64,000 nt of DNA, taken from the NCBI GenBank assembly GCA_009746045.1, contig RPFO01000253.1:2372888-2436887 (forward strand), in the 5' to 3' direction. Positions 9,863-22,867 of the stretch are shown here, piece after piece. The first letter of the stretch is position 1. Each line of letters starts with the position of its first letter. The DNA is from Mesostigma viride. Lineage: Eukaryota; Streptophyta; Mesostigmatophyceae; Mesostigmatales; Mesostigmataceae. Under the pieces are notes generated by a model. That model had not been told where the DNA came from. It did no database searches and worked only from the letters and a program-made list of their open reading frames with translations. Both the position numbers and the translations under genes were made by a program.

Positions 9863-12800
9863 TTACGCCGTCGCCACCTCCTGGGAAGCCTCCGTCTCGG
9901 CTGCCACGCTGGCCCCCTCCTTGCCACCATCGGCGGCGCCCTGCTTGTCCTCCTCCTTGGCTGCATCCGCCCCCTTGTCCCCAACCCCTGTATCTGCGCC
10001 TCCATCACCACCCGACGTCCCTTTACTGTCATCATCGTGGCCGGAAGCACCTTGCGACTTGTCAGAGACGCCCCCGTCCGGCTTGTCCCCACTCAATGGT
10101 GATGACTCATGCAACGGGGCAGACCCGTCATCCCCAGATCCCTTCTCTTCGCCTGCCTTGTCCTCCGCCCCATGCTCCTTATCTGCATCTCCATCCGCCG
10201 GCTCCTTGCTAGCCGAGCCACCACCACCCTCCTTACTCTCCGCCCCCTCACCCCCCTCTGCGCCCTTCTCCTTGCCCCCCCCCTCTCCTTCATCGTCATC
10301 GTCGTCGTCGGCATCCCCCACGGTCCCATTCTTCCTCTTCTCCGCCAGCTTCAACGCGTGGAGCCGCTTCTTCTCCTCCTCCTCCGCCGCCATCTTGGCC
10401 GCCTCGGCCGCCGTCGCCATCTTGGCCTTTTGGATGTCCCCGATCCTCTGCTTCATCAGCCGGTGCGTGCGCGTGTCAAACACAAACGAACGGACGCCGT
10501 TCTTGATCATGTTCGCCCGCGAATCCACACTCCGAGCGACATAGTACTGGGCCGGAGCACTCCCGTTCACCGAACCGTTCCCATTGCTGGCCCCCGTCAC
10601 AGGCGCCACCCCTTGCGGCCCACTACCTTGCGGTTGGGACCCGCCGCTGCTACTGCTGGCGCCCGCCCCCGCAGCGCCCTTCCCGCCCAAGCCACCGGCC
10701 GCCGGCGCCTTGCCACCTGGCGCCCCACCCCTCAGATGCTGCCCCGAGGAGCCCATGACCCCCTTCTTGGCCTCCCCAGCCCCTGTTGCCACCTTACCGT
10801 CCGCATGCGCGTGTGTGGACGGGACAGGGGCAGGCGCCAGGCCACCCTTGCTCGCCCCGTGGTGCGGCCGACCGTCACCCAACGCGACCACATCCTCGTG
10901 CATGCCGCTGCCGCCACTGCCGGCCCCTCCACCGCTGCTCACTCCACCGCTGCTGCCCCCACTCGTGCTGCTGCCGCCGCCGCTGCTCGGTCGATGAGGG
11001 TGGTGAACGGTCCCGTGGTGCCCCCCGCTCTGCCCCACGTGCTGGATCATGGAGATCACCTTCTCGACGCCGTCCACCTTGTGGTGCAGCCGCTTGGCCT
11101 CCTCGGGGGATAGCGCGAGGCCGCCAGCATTATCGACGTGACCGTCGCCATCACTATCACCATCTGTCGCCACACCTCCCCGACTCGATGCAGCCGAGGA
11201 GGTCCGGTTGGAGGAACTTGGTGGCAAGGCTGATGACTTCCCGCCATGCAGCACTCCCCCCCCGTTGTGGCCCCCACCGACCCTCGGGTGATGCGCGTGC
11301 AGGCCTGTGGTGCCATGATGTCCCCCATGCGCCCCGCCGCCGCTACTGCTTGCATTCCTGGCGGCCCCGACACCATGCAAGCTCTTGGAAGGCAGCGCAG
11401 CCCCCTCACCCTCACGTGTGGCGTTGCTACCGTTAATGCGGATGCGATGGACGCCGCCCTTGGCCAAGGGAGTCGGCGCATGCGAGGGCCCGCGCTTGAT
11501 CCGCGGCAAGTCCGCCACGGGGCCCAAGAAGACGCCCTCGTCCTGCTGGCGCCCGCCACCGCTGCCACCACTGCTGGCGTTCCCACTGGGCGCATGGTGG
11601 TGACCGCCACCGCCCACCCGGCCTGCGCCATGGCCCGTCCGATTCCCCCCATGCGTTGACGCGAACGATGGCGCGTGCCCGAGATGGCTGCTAGCATTCC
11701 CGCCATGATGACCCCGATGCGACGCCAGGGATGCGTTTCGTTGCCCATGGCCATGCCCCACACCGCCATGGCCTACACCGCCATGGGCCGAGTGATGTGT
11801 GCCATTCCTGCCCTCGCCCGCATGGTCCCCACCAGCAGGAGCGTGGCCTGAACCCAGTGGGCCGTGGCCTTTGCTGGCGGTACGGTTCCCTCCCATATGC
11901 TGCCCGCTGGCACCCCCGTGTGCCCCCGACCCATGGCCACGGCCCCCGCCGTGGGTCCCGTTTGTGCGACTCGCGTGCCCTGACGATGTCGTGGATGGTG
12001 GCAAGGCATGACCCCCCGGGCCATGGTGAGCCCCGCCGGGTGCCGCTGCCCCTTTGCTCTTGTCCCCTCCCGAGGCTGCACTCGAGCTCGCGCTGGCCTC
12101 CCTGCTCTTGCTGGCGCCCGCGCTGGGCCGTGGCTCCCGACGGGGTGGGTCCGACGAGACCATCGTCCCGATCTTGCGCATGAGCGCAAAGTCCTTGAAG
12201 TCGCTGCGCGTGATGTGGCTGCTCGTGCGCGCGCTGATGAGGCCCCCGTTCTTGACCCCGCCCTCGCCGTCCGCCCCGTCCGTCGCGTCAAAGATGACCT
12301 TGACGAACTTGCTGGTCTTGTTGCTGCCATGCTTGCCTGACGAGGACAATGCTGGCGGATGCGGCAGCGCGCTCAGGGGCATGCCTTTGGTGGCCTCGGC
12401 GATGCGGCCGGCCAGCGCCGCGTGCCGCTCTTCCAGCTGCCGCAACCGCTCCTGCTTGCGCAGTAACTCAGCGGCCCTCGCGGCTGCCTGTTCGGGCGTC
12501 TCGGGGCCCGTGGTGGCATTGGTGGATGCCCCTCCCGCGCCCTTGTCGTCGGCGCCCGCGGCAGGTGCCGCGCCAAGCTTGTGGTTGCCCCAGCCGAGGG
12601 GGAGGATCTTCCCGCCCGTTGCCCACGGCTGCGGGGTGAGGCAAACAGAGGAGAGGGGCGCAGTTTGGGGGGGAAGCGACGATAGAGGGGGACAGTGGTG
12701 AGTAGGGGAGATAGCGATGAGTCCGGGAAAGGATGAGAAAGGGGGTCAGGAGAGGGGGGATGAGGAGGGAACGGTGAAGCAGGGGAGGGTTGGCAATAGA

Positions 12801-15800
12801 CGAGATGGGGAGGGGGGTAAGGGGGAGATGGGGTGAAGGGGAAGAGGGGGGGGAAGGGGGAGAGGGGGGGAAGGGGGAGAGGGGGTTAAGGGGGAGAGGG
12901 GGGTTAAGGGGGAGAGGGGGGACGAGGGAGAGGGGGGGGACGGGGGAGAGGGGGGGAAGGGGGAGAGGGGGTTAAGGGGGTGAGGGGGGGAAGGAGGTGA
13001 GGGGGGGAAGGGCAAGAGGGGCAGCCACGGCGCCCTTCTCCCAAACAGACGGCAAGACTACGGTAGATAGACGACAGCGGGTAGACGACGGAGGATAGAC
13101 AACAGTAGAACTAGAGGTAGAAACCAGATGATGATTGCTGGAACTGGCTACTGCAGACACCTGGGCTGCACGCAGTTCCTCATCTCATGCTCACAAGGCT
13201 TCATTATTCGACCCTTCAAATAATCCCCAGTAGGATCCCTGTGAGCGGGACTAGCGCACACCCATGCAGCACCCCATTCACGCACCAATGAAGTCGCGTG
13301 ACTGCGTCACAGGGTACCCATGAGACAAGCGCTGACCTTTGTACACGACTGGCAGGAGCGCCACCCACGCATCTCTCACTGCTGAGGGGAGGGGCGCGGG
13401 CCACCGAGAAGCACCTCTGCATCATCCATGCCATGCCCATACCTTCCACTTTTGAAGGAACCTAGCCCTCGCCACCCTAGCCAGCATGACAAGCAAACAT
13501 CCATAGGCGTCCGTACCTTCCACTTGGCGCCCTCGGCCCCCTTGTCAACCCCCTTGTCGGCCCCCTTGTCCCTCGCGAGGGACCCAGGCGCCTTGGCCAC
13601 CCACTCCCCTTCCTCCTCGAGCTCCCTCTGGTCCTCCTCCTCTTCCTCCTCCTCGTCCGCTGAACGCTGCGGCTTCCAGTCGCTCCACGACACCTCATTC
13701 AGCATCAGCCGCAGCGTGGCCTCGTACACATTCAGGTTGATGGGCTTGCCATGCATGCCCGCGGCGGCGTCTGCTTCTTCGGTCGCGGGGGTGGCTGCGT
13801 CACGGTAAGAGCGGGGGTTGGGCACGGGGAGCATGAGCACATTGAGGGCAGGGGGCGCATTTAAGGCACTAGATAATTGGGGGGATAGGGGTAACGAGGG
13901 CAACGGGCTAATGGGGGCAATGGGGGGCCATTGGGGGAATTAGGGGTGCACACCATGCCCACGGGGCAGCGCGGATGTCAGCGCCAAGAGTACGCATGGT
14001 GGGGCATGTATCATAAAGGTAAGAGGAAGCAGCAAAAGGCCCCCCCCCCCTCCCCCCTGCCAGATCCCAGTGGTCGCCCCGCCTGCCCGCTCGCACCCAC
14101 TGCCAACAGTACCTTTGATGGCAGGGGACCCTTCGGCCCTGCCTGCCTGCTTCGCCTCCGTTTTCTCCGTCAATGCACCCTCTGCCTCCTCTGGCTGTTT
14201 TGCCTCCCCCTCCTCCTTCCCCTCTTTCGCTCCCCCCTCCTTTTCCTGCGTCTCTGCCTGCTTGTCATGGGAGGAAGGCACCGCCGCAACGGTCCCTGCG
14301 CTGGCTGCTGCCATCTGCGCCGCGTGGAACTTCTCCATGGCTGCATGCCGCTCCTCCCGCGTGCTGTTCGGCCCCAGTCCCGCCAGTGCGGTCGCCATGG
14401 CTTGCAGTTGCGACGGTGCTGCACACGGGAGCGGGGGCAGAAGGGGTGGTAAGGGGCAGCAGGGGTGGTTAGGACGCAGCAAGGGTCGGGGCGAGGCAGC
14501 GGGGGTTAGTGAAGAGTGCGAGGGTTTCTGGGGGTTATAAAAAGTGGGAACGTTTGGAGATGGTGTATGGGGGTTTGTTGGAGGTAAAGAGGAAAGGGGG
14601 GGAGGGGGGAGGCACAGGGTGGCCTGGCCTGGCAGCCGAAGCGAGACAGAAGGATCCATGAGGTTGTGCCAGCGTTACGTCGATCAGAACAAGCGGCCTA
14701 GTCCAGAACAAGCGGTTATACCGGCACCCAGCCGACGACTGCAAGCTTTGGGCGCATTGAGGAATGCTGTATACTTGTGAGATGGCCACTGTGCAGACAT
14801 GTGTGCCTACATGTGTGCCTTTACATCTTGCTTCACCTCTCGACGCACCTCAATACAGTAGGCTCCTATATACAATCTTCCATCGTACCAAAATAATTTC
14901 ACTGTAATTGGGTTGATATTCCGCCGGGTTATCAGGTGCTGGCTTGTGGAGGTCCAGAGTGCAGCAGTGGTAAACCAGTCACCTTTGCACGGCTTCCGCC
15001 GTTGCGTGACCCAGTGACCCAGTGAGTAGTACTCCTACTCACATTTGCCCACGTGGGGCTAGCAGTTAGAATCGATCCACTGGTTCATATCGGGGAATTT
15101 CGAACGCACTTGCACCGCTCTCCGGTAGAAAGCTTTTTCGCACTTGGGCTATAGCTTGGGATGCCTTCGGATCGGGAGACCCCTATAGTTGCGAAATCAC
15201 GCAAGAAATCCTGTTTTTGAATCCAGTATAGTACCAAAAAAATTTCACAATATTCCATATCCTGCCTACTGCCTCCTGCCTCTCCTGCCTCCTGCCTCCT
15301 GCCTCCTGCCTCCTGCCTCCTGCATCCTATCATCCTGTCATCCTATCATCCTATCTCCTATCTCCTATCTCCTATCTCCTATCTCCTATCTCCTATCTCC
15401 TATCTCCTATCTCCTATCTCCTATCTCCTATCTCCTATCTCCTATCTCCTATCTCCTATCTCCTATCTCCTATCTCCTATCTCCTATCTCCTATCTCCTA
15501 TCTCCTATCTCCTATCTCCTATCTCCTATCTCCTATCTCCTATCTCCTATCTCCTATCTCCTATCTCCTATCTCCTATCTCCTATCTCCTATCTCCTATC
15601 TCCTATCTCCTATCTCCTATCTCCTATCTCCTATCTCCTATCTCCTATCTCCTATCTCCTATCTCCCATAAACTATATCCTATCTCCCATAAACTATATC
15701 CTACATCCTTAATCCTACTGTCATCCCTTGTCCTTGAGTTGACCCTAGAGCTGCAAGGAAAGGACCGCAGTTGCAAGCATCCATAACACACGCTCACAGG

Positions 15801-18090
15801 GAAGCATGAAACGCTACCCCCGCCTGCCCCCCCGCCCCCCGCCCCCCCGCCCCCCGCCCCCCGCCGCCCGCCCGCCCGCCCGCCCGCCCGCCCGCCCGCC
15901 CGCCCGCCCGCCCGCCTGCCCGCCCGCCGCCCGCCCGCCCGCCGCCCGCCCGCCCGCCCGCCGCCCGCCGCGCCGCCCGCCCGCCCGCCTGCCCGCCTGC
16001 CCGCCCGCCCGCCCGCCCGCCCGCCCGCCCAGCCGCGCACCCACGCACACGACCACAAACCAACGCAAAAGCACATACATCCTGCCATTTGTTTAAGATT
16101 TGTGTTTGAAATTGCCACGTCCCACTCAAGCGTTGCAGGTTAGCAGGAGCGCATATAAACTAGAAAAATTTCAGGCGCGCACAAGCATCCTCAGGGCGCA
16201 TGTAAGGAAACAAAAAGTAGAAAGAAAGAAAAAACGAAAGAAAGAAAAAATGAAAGAATGAATGAAGAAATATAGAAAGAAAGCCGCGAGCGGCAAGCCG
16301 ACACACAATGGATACACCCACCTTGTCCCGCCACCGTCTTATTTTCCTTGGCAGACGCCTCAACCTCCACCGGCGGCGGGGGGGAACCCACCCCCGCAGC
16401 ACCAGCGATGCCACCGGCCGCCCCAGCCCCTGCCCCCGCACCCCCCGGAGCTTCCTTCTCCGCCTTGAGCTTCTCGGTCATCATGACCCACCGCGCGCGG
16501 AATACGGCCTCGCCCAGGATGCCCCGCAGCCGGTCCACGTGCGCGCGCATGCTGGGCGACATGTTGGCCAGCGCACGCTCGTATTCGGCCTGCTCCGCGG
16601 GTTCGATAAATGGCGCCTCGCCCGCACCATTGGCCGCCGCCGTTTCATTGCCACCCATTATACTCGCGCCCTTCTCCGCCACCTTGGCATCCTTATCGGC
16701 ATCCTCATTGGCATCCTTCTCCCCCGCACTTTTCTCCACCCCAGCACCTGCGCCCGTGCCCTCGGCCCCGTCCTTGGCGGACAGGGGCACGGCGGAGCTG
16801 TCCTCGGCCGCATCCCCCTTGGCGACGTTTCCAGCATCGCCCTGGTCATGGGGATGGGCCCGGTCGGCACTTGGGGACTTGCGCTCCCTCTCCTTGTCCT
16901 TGTGCTCTTGCCCATGCCCATGCTCTGCATCCTTCTCGTGCGACTTGTCATGGTCATGCTCGTGGCCCTTCTCGTGCTCACGGCCCATATCCCGCTCTTG
17001 TGTTCTGTCGTGAGAAGAGCCATTCGCTGACTTGTTTTGCTCATGCGCCTTGTCATCACCGCGCGCCTTGTCATGCTCATGCTCGTGCGTCCTGTCATGT
17101 TCATGCGCTTTGTCACGCTCCCTCTCATCCCCCTTCTCCCGCTCCTCCTCGCTGGCCCCACCGGCCCCTGCTTCCTTGTTGCCCTCCAGCCCGCCCTTGC
17201 TTCCAGACGCCACGCTCCCACTGCTCCCACTTGCCGTGCTACTGCTGCTGCTGCCCCCACCCACGATGATGGCCAGGTTGAAAGGGAGAACATTCTGGGA
17301 GCGCCGCGCGGGAGCCTCCTCGCCCCTCGACGCGAAGAACAGCGACCACCACTCCTCGTACACACGCTCCGTCTCCGAACGAGCATGCGGCGACGGCCAC
17401 GCCGACACCGGCAGGGCTTGGAGGTCCGCCCACTTGACCGTCCAGGGACGCAGCAGGGGGTGCCGGTCGCCAGATCGGTGACCAAACACGGAGATCTCAG
17501 GGATGGACTCGTTGGAAGGGGAGGACGCACCGGCGGCCCTCGTGCCGTCGGGTAGCAGGAAGCGCTCGCTCAGGGGCGCCAGGATGGGGTCCAGGGTCCC
17601 CGCGGGAAACGTCCAACCGGCGCTTGTACCAGGGGGGTTGGAGCCCGTCGCATCCGCCTGCGGTGCGGGGGCGGCAGGTGGCAATTGACACCACCATGAG
17701 ATAATCAATTCATACCCAAAGATCAGAACCTTATTAGACCTGCACATGACTACTTCATGGCTACAAATCAATCTAGAAACGATGGGTCAGCAAGCGTAGC
17801 CAGGGAGCAACTAGCGTGGCAAGACATTGTCGGAATGGAGGCTCCCGTGCCAAGCCATGGCGCCACGTACCAGAGGCAAGGCCCCCTCCACAAACAGCAG
17901 CTTGGCAAAAGTTGAAGTCTCCACCAGAGGGGAAGGGTCCTTGCCACCGGCCGCCGTCATGAGCGCGTCCAGCTTGTCCAACAGTGACGTGCCAAGTGCC
18001 GCGTTGGGGCGCGCAGCAAACGTCACGGAGCTCAGCCAGCTGCTGCCAGCTGCAATGGTGGCATCCGCTTGTGGCCCATGGGCGGTGGAC

Positions 18091-18128
<38 letters not shown>

Positions 18129-21100
18129 GGCAGCTTCGGTGCGTGTGGGGAAGACATACGGCCGGGAGGCGTCCACGTCAGGGCAGAACAGGCGGGCGGG
18201 GTCGGCCAGCACATACGCATCCGCGTCCACGTACACCACCTGAAATAAAAGACAGTACAAGAATTGCAAGCGTTAATTGCTGAGAAGGATGTTTAGATTG
18301 CAAGCGTTAATTAGTGGGAGGGATGTTTAGTGAAGCGTGGTGAAGCCCCCAAAGGATGCCTGGGTAAGATAACTCCCAGAACAGGCGGCGGCAAGCAAGG
18401 GGCGAACGCGAGACGTATACAGGGGGCCCGTGCTGACGGCATTGAAGACTAGGCCCTGCAGGGCAGCAGCGAAACAGCCTAAAAGCCCGATTGTCTTCCC
18501 CACCTTGACATACTCAAGGCTGAAGGCAACAGGACTAGATTGCTCCATCAAGACAGCCACAAAAAGAAGTTTTCAAGAAACCTGGTCATTCCCCTACCTT
18601 GGTGTATTCCTCCTGCAGCAGCGCCGCAAGCTTCATGGCCCACCGCCCCGCCATGCCGTCTGCGTTCCGCTCCTGGGCCATCGCAAGGGAAAACAGCCTG
18701 GAACCCACGGCTGCGGCGGCCGGCGATGTCAACCCGTCCGAGAGCAGGGGCTTAACACGCACACACAATTGCGACAGCTGGCGGTCACGTTGCGCGGGAG
18801 GGGGGAGGGTGACCGGTGGCATTTCGTGTGTGATTGGGGAGGGGGTGGGTGGGGGGGGGCAGCATATTAGGAATGGCCACACAGTTGTCGGGTTATGGCA
18901 ATCAGAGTTGTCGCGTTAAGACCATAAGAGTTTCCAAAGAGGGGGACATTCCTCCTCTATGCATATGCATCATCCTTAACCCATGGGTTAACAACTCGGC
19001 AAATGCGGATAAGATAACAGCAGGCTTGAGCTACCATGGTCCGGGTTTTCCAAAGTTCAGGCCTGCGGTGGTTGTCTCATTGATGTAGTCATGGGGTTAG
19101 GGTCATAGAGTTTTTGCGGGGTCACTGTGATTGAGTTGTCGGGTCATGGGGTCATGTGCGCAAGCACGAGGCAAGGACACAAACCACGGGACGTTGCGGG
19201 ACGGGCCAGCATGCGATGGCATGGTCAGATGAGCATGGTCATGATTGCGTGGTGATGCTGGCACTACTTGAGAACCTAGAATGATCAGCGATTGCTATGC
19301 GCTGCGGCTTGGGTGCCTGGCAGTCACACCCACTAGCAGCACACCCACAAGATGTGAAAGAATGAACGTTCCAAGGCAGTGCCAATGGGACGACGCATGC
19401 CTGCGATCCTAACAACACAATACATCCTAATCATACAATAGATCCTAACAACACAATACATCCTAATTATAGAATAGATCCTAACAACACAATAGATCCT
19501 AATAATAACTCCCACGCGGTGCCCCCGGATCCAACTCAACCCTAACCAAACCACCAGCTTGTCAACGATGGCACTCCTTGACAAAGCCATCACTTGACCT
19601 GGCAAACCATGCCATTGCCATCCACCCCATCCCCTCACCCACAACATGATCGGGGAAAGGGGCTGCCTTGCAAAGGGGTAGCAACCGCGTGCCCTGCCCC
19701 TCTTTGGATGGCCCATCCAGGCCTCTTCAGTTACAACTTGCATCCCGTACGGTTCTGCCCCGGTCCACTCTTGCCCTCCTCATGACTTGCTCGCGAAGCG
19801 ACACCACTGCACGCTTGACACATTGCACCTCCCGACGTGCCATGATGTACGCAAAGCGCAGACCCATCATCTCCACCACAACTCGCCTAAGCACAGACAC
19901 CCTGTGCCCTCTGGAGTCCGACTGCTCTTTCAGTGGTTGCCTTGCAAGGTTACATGCCAGGGCATCGAGGTGACTAGAAGAATGCATGCCAAGGGAAAAA
20001 AAAGCGAACCCTTCACACAACAAATGCTAGCAGTAGCATTATGTCGCGTATGATATACCATACATGGATGTAGTAACTGCTACTCCCAACAGCCGCCACT
20101 GATGATTCTACCCGCCGTACCACTCGTCGCGTGGCCGCCGAAACCCAAGGCATCGTGACCACCACGATGTCGCGGTTGTGGCGCGAGTGGACGCGCAGCG
20201 AGTGCACCAGCACCAGCACGCCGGGCAGCATGCGGTCATCTGAGAGCACGGTCACCCACGCCTGCTTGCAGCCGGTCGGCCCGCCTGTGCCCGCCGCGTG
20301 CCCGCCTGGAAACGGGGAACCAGGCATGGGGACACGGCGCGGGGACACGGCATGGCAACACGGCATGGGACGCTAGTTAGGCGATACGGGCTAGTGCCAG
20401 ATAGGAGAGACCAGAAGGGATTACCAGCGCAGATAACACACTCCAAGGCGCCCATATCACGACGACAGAGGGCGGGGAATGAAGGTACACAATCCTAATG
20501 GCAGGGAAACAGGAGGGGATAAGGTATCAGAACATTCCTACCATATTTCCATACCTTGTGGTATGCTACCGATGCTGGGGTAAGGGTGACCTTGGGGCAT
20601 ACACACTCAAGCGATGTAACAAACGGGTGACGCTTGAGCGCATTACTTTATATCACATGAACTATATCAGATACTTACAATTAGTTGGGGCACACATAGC
20701 ACAGCCTCATGGTAGAGCGTGGATTTGTCCCACCGCTCAGTCTACTGCATCCCAATACTTATACTAGCCACAAACGACCAGTTACGTACGTCAGCAGGAC
20801 CATGCAGGCAGACGTACATGAGATCCTTGGTACACATAAATTACATCAAGTCTAACTAGCTAAAAATATCGAGTTCCATAACTTCAAACCCCTGATGTCA
20901 TCACACTTGAAACATATGCACTACATCATGTCTCACAAGCCATAAACATACATAGGCTGGTGAGGCTTGGTGTACAAAACACAAATACATGTATCATGCA
21001 CCAAGCGTCGCCACACTCGTTCAGGTGGTCCTCATCCAACAGCACAGCCTCACCATATCACATGATATAAAGTAGTATAAGACGAAGCCTCACCAGCCTT

Positions 21101-22420
21101 GATGTCGTCACACTCGGTCAGGTGGTCTTCCCCTGTGCCCAGGCAGGTGGCGGTCCCGGTCGCGGAAGGGTCCACCCCGCAGCTGCCAGAATCACCCTCC
21201 TCCTTCTTCCCCGCCTTGCCGCTATTGTCATCCTCCTTTGTCACGGCTTTGCTGTCACCTGCCTCCATAGCACCTGCTTTACTGTTGTCATCCTCCTCAT
21301 TTCCCCCCGTTGAGCGGCTGTCATCCTTTTCGCCCGCTTGGCTACTGTCGCCTGGCACTGCCCGCTCATGGCCATGTGTGTTCGCCTCCTTCTTATCAGC
21401 GTGAGACTCCTCTGCGTGGCCATGCTCCTCCTGTTCCCGGTGACTGTGCGGTTTCTTTTCATGCGGCGAGCTGGCAGTTGGCACGTTGGACACAGGAGGT
21501 CTCGCTGACGCGTCAGCTGTCGGCGATGACGTGGCGCCCGGCGGTTGTGCAGTCGTGACGGACGACTGCACGGAGTCCTTGTCCTTGGACGCGGGGCTGT
21601 GCTCATGCTCATGATGTTTGGACGCGTGCAAATGGGCCGGCCGCTCGTGGGCGCCCTTTTTATCCGAAGCGACATGGTCGGGGGAGGGCGCGTCTGACTT
21701 GTGGCTACTGTGCTCATGCAGAGGCCTGGGTGACCCTGCGGATATATCTGCAACCGTCGATTCCTCCTGGTGGGCAGCGTGGCGAGCTGCCGACGTCCTC
21801 GGTGAACCGGATTCACGTGATGTTGGTTCGTCGGAATCGGCCTGCGTCGCGTCGCTGTCGTCCGGCTCGCTGCCCGCCATCTCGTCCTCGCCCGTGTCAG
21901 CGTCGGCATCGTCGTCGGCATCATCGTCGTCGAATTCCTCAGGTTCTACAGGTATTCTGTACGCGCCATCGCCTTCATTGACTTCATCGTCACTAGGATT
22001 ATCGCGTACGGAATGTCCTTGGGCGCGATGGTGTTGTCGCGCCAGTAACGCAGCTGAGACACCGCGCGTGAAGTCTTCATCAATGACAACCTGGTAAGGT
22101 GGAAAGAACCCGTTTTAAAAGTCAATATTGCTACCAGTGCTACACTCTGTGGTACAAGTAAAAGCTGGAACAACTGGCCATAAAGGCAAGTAATCCCACA
22201 GATAAAGAGAAAGAAATTGATCGGGGGAAAAAAAAAACAGGGTCAGTGCGATTAAGCATACCTGACTATCTTGCGGCGTTTGAAAGCGCGACAGCATGAA
22301 CAAAACGTGGGACATATACACGACCCCAACCAGCATTGACAATCCTAAAGAGAGCCGTCGACATCCGCCCACGGAGCAGTACCCCCTGGTCCGCACCGGA
22401 AATCGTCGAGTTACTGCCAT
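9863..22420 (-). CDS. Type II membrane GT8-family glycosyltransferase with long low-complexity tails
   Basis: Nine exons on the minus strand with matching phases throughout: 22420-22262, 22090-21094, 20305-20112, 18777-18598, 18239-17871, 17657-16322, 14418-14113, 13794-13517, 12628-9863. Every junction is GT-AG; the product is about 2194 aa. Residues 23-43 form one hydrophobic signal anchor after a basic N-terminus, so a Golgi type II protein is inferred. Residues 54-385 are acidic, with Asp runs and His/Glu/Lys-rich parts. The GT8 domain starts with KQAWVTVLSDDRMLPG (exon 3) and has VVYVDADAYVLADPARLF (exon 5), whose DAD at 515-517 is the metal/nucleotide-sugar site; a later VYEEWWSLFF fits the family's C-terminal part. 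The remainder is coiled/acidic (E/K-rich) and then a His/Gly/Ser tail with many N-x-S/T sequons. GT8 enzymes transfer sugars from UDP-sugars; donor and acceptor are unknown here. Best alternative: an inactive GT8-like protein. Confidence 0.8.
12746..13020. repeat. G-rich (C-rich on gene strand) simple repeat in GT8 intron 8
   Basis: Imperfect repeats of GGGGGAGAGGGGG/TTAAGGG on the plus strand. On the coding (minus) strand this is a long pyrimidine tract (CCCCCTCTCCCCC) about 120 bases upstream of the exon 9 acceptor at 12629. Runs of four or more G at short spacing could form G-quadruplexes on the non-template strand. Not coding. Confidence 0.7.
15060..15240 (+). repeat. SINE-like dispersed repeat copy
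   Basis: It contains CTCTCCGGTAGAAAGC, then TTGGGATGCCTTCGGATC, GGGAGACCCC, TATAGTTGCG and a degraded TTTTTGAATCCAG. The same order (GATGCCTTAGGATCAGGAGA, TATAGTCAGC, GTTCGATTCC) appears in the 388-bp units at 44755-46752 and, inverted, at 53020-53230. GTTCGATTCC matches an RNA polymerase III B box, so a tRNA-derived SINE is likely; this copy has the most decayed B box. It lies in intron 6 of the GT8 gene, in antisense orientation. Confidence 0.55.
15344..15665. repeat. (CTCCTAT)n microsatellite
   Basis: About 45 near-perfect copies of a 7-bp unit in GT8 intron 6, preceded by related CTGCCTC and ATCCTATC runs from 15260. Because 21 is three units, it stays open in frame as a YLLSPIS repeat. 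That open frame is a by-product of the repeat, not a gene. Confidence 0.9.
15820..16035. repeat. (CCCG)n / CCCCCG low-complexity tract
   Basis: Over 200 bp of C-rich tetranucleotide repeat on the plus strand, inside GT8 intron 6. It produces long spurious Arg/Pro or Gly/Ala/Arg open frames on both strands. Confidence 0.9.
19003..19088 (+). repeat. Dispersed repeat R1, copy 1
   Basis: Contains TAACAGCAGGCTTGAGCTA, then CCATGGTCCGG, TTTCC, GGCCTGCGGTGGTTGTCTC and ATTGATGTA. Related copies are at 34795-34965 (split by an insert) and 47133-47200. It lies in GT8 intron 3. No coding content; element class unknown. Confidence 0.55.
19405..19510. repeat. Short AT-rich tandem repeat
   Basis: About six imperfect copies of ATCCTAA(C/T)AAcACAATA in GT8 intron 3. 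Simple satellite growth, no other signal. Confidence 0.7.
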
Positions 22421-22793
22421 TGTGCCTATACAATAAGCGTGACCCTCTGCACAACCATCTCATTGGGAAATTATACCTAACGTGATGCCGTGCACGAACA
22501 TTGTCAAGCCTTCAACATCATTAGAGTGCGACGTCGAGGCATGCCTGTCGCCATCTCGCCATGGCCGCTGTGGCACAAACACGAGGTGCGCTGGAGTACC
22601 TTACATCGCAGAGCGAGCACCCTGCCATGGTTGCTGCCAGTTCGACAACGCAGCCGGGGATCAGCCTCTAGAGCTAGTTCTTGCGGTCTGCAAGCTGAGC
22701 CCCGAGACCGTACGACGGAACTTGCCCAAATAAACCAACCATGGCCACAAGAGTCAAATTTTCCCGTACCGGGGGTGCCACGAGATCTGCAAG

Positions 22794-22867
<74 letters not shown>

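Noticed and set aside
10109-11113. Plus-strand 334-codon frame
   Set aside because: Antisense shadow of the last GT8 exon, which has splice and phase support on the minus strand.
15189-15671. Open frame of repeated YLLSPIS
   Set aside because: Direct translation of the (CTCCTAT)n microsatellite in an intron.
15645-16129. Gly/Ala/Arg- and Pro/Arg-rich open frames
   Set aside because: Produced by the (CCCG)n tract inside GT8 intron 6.
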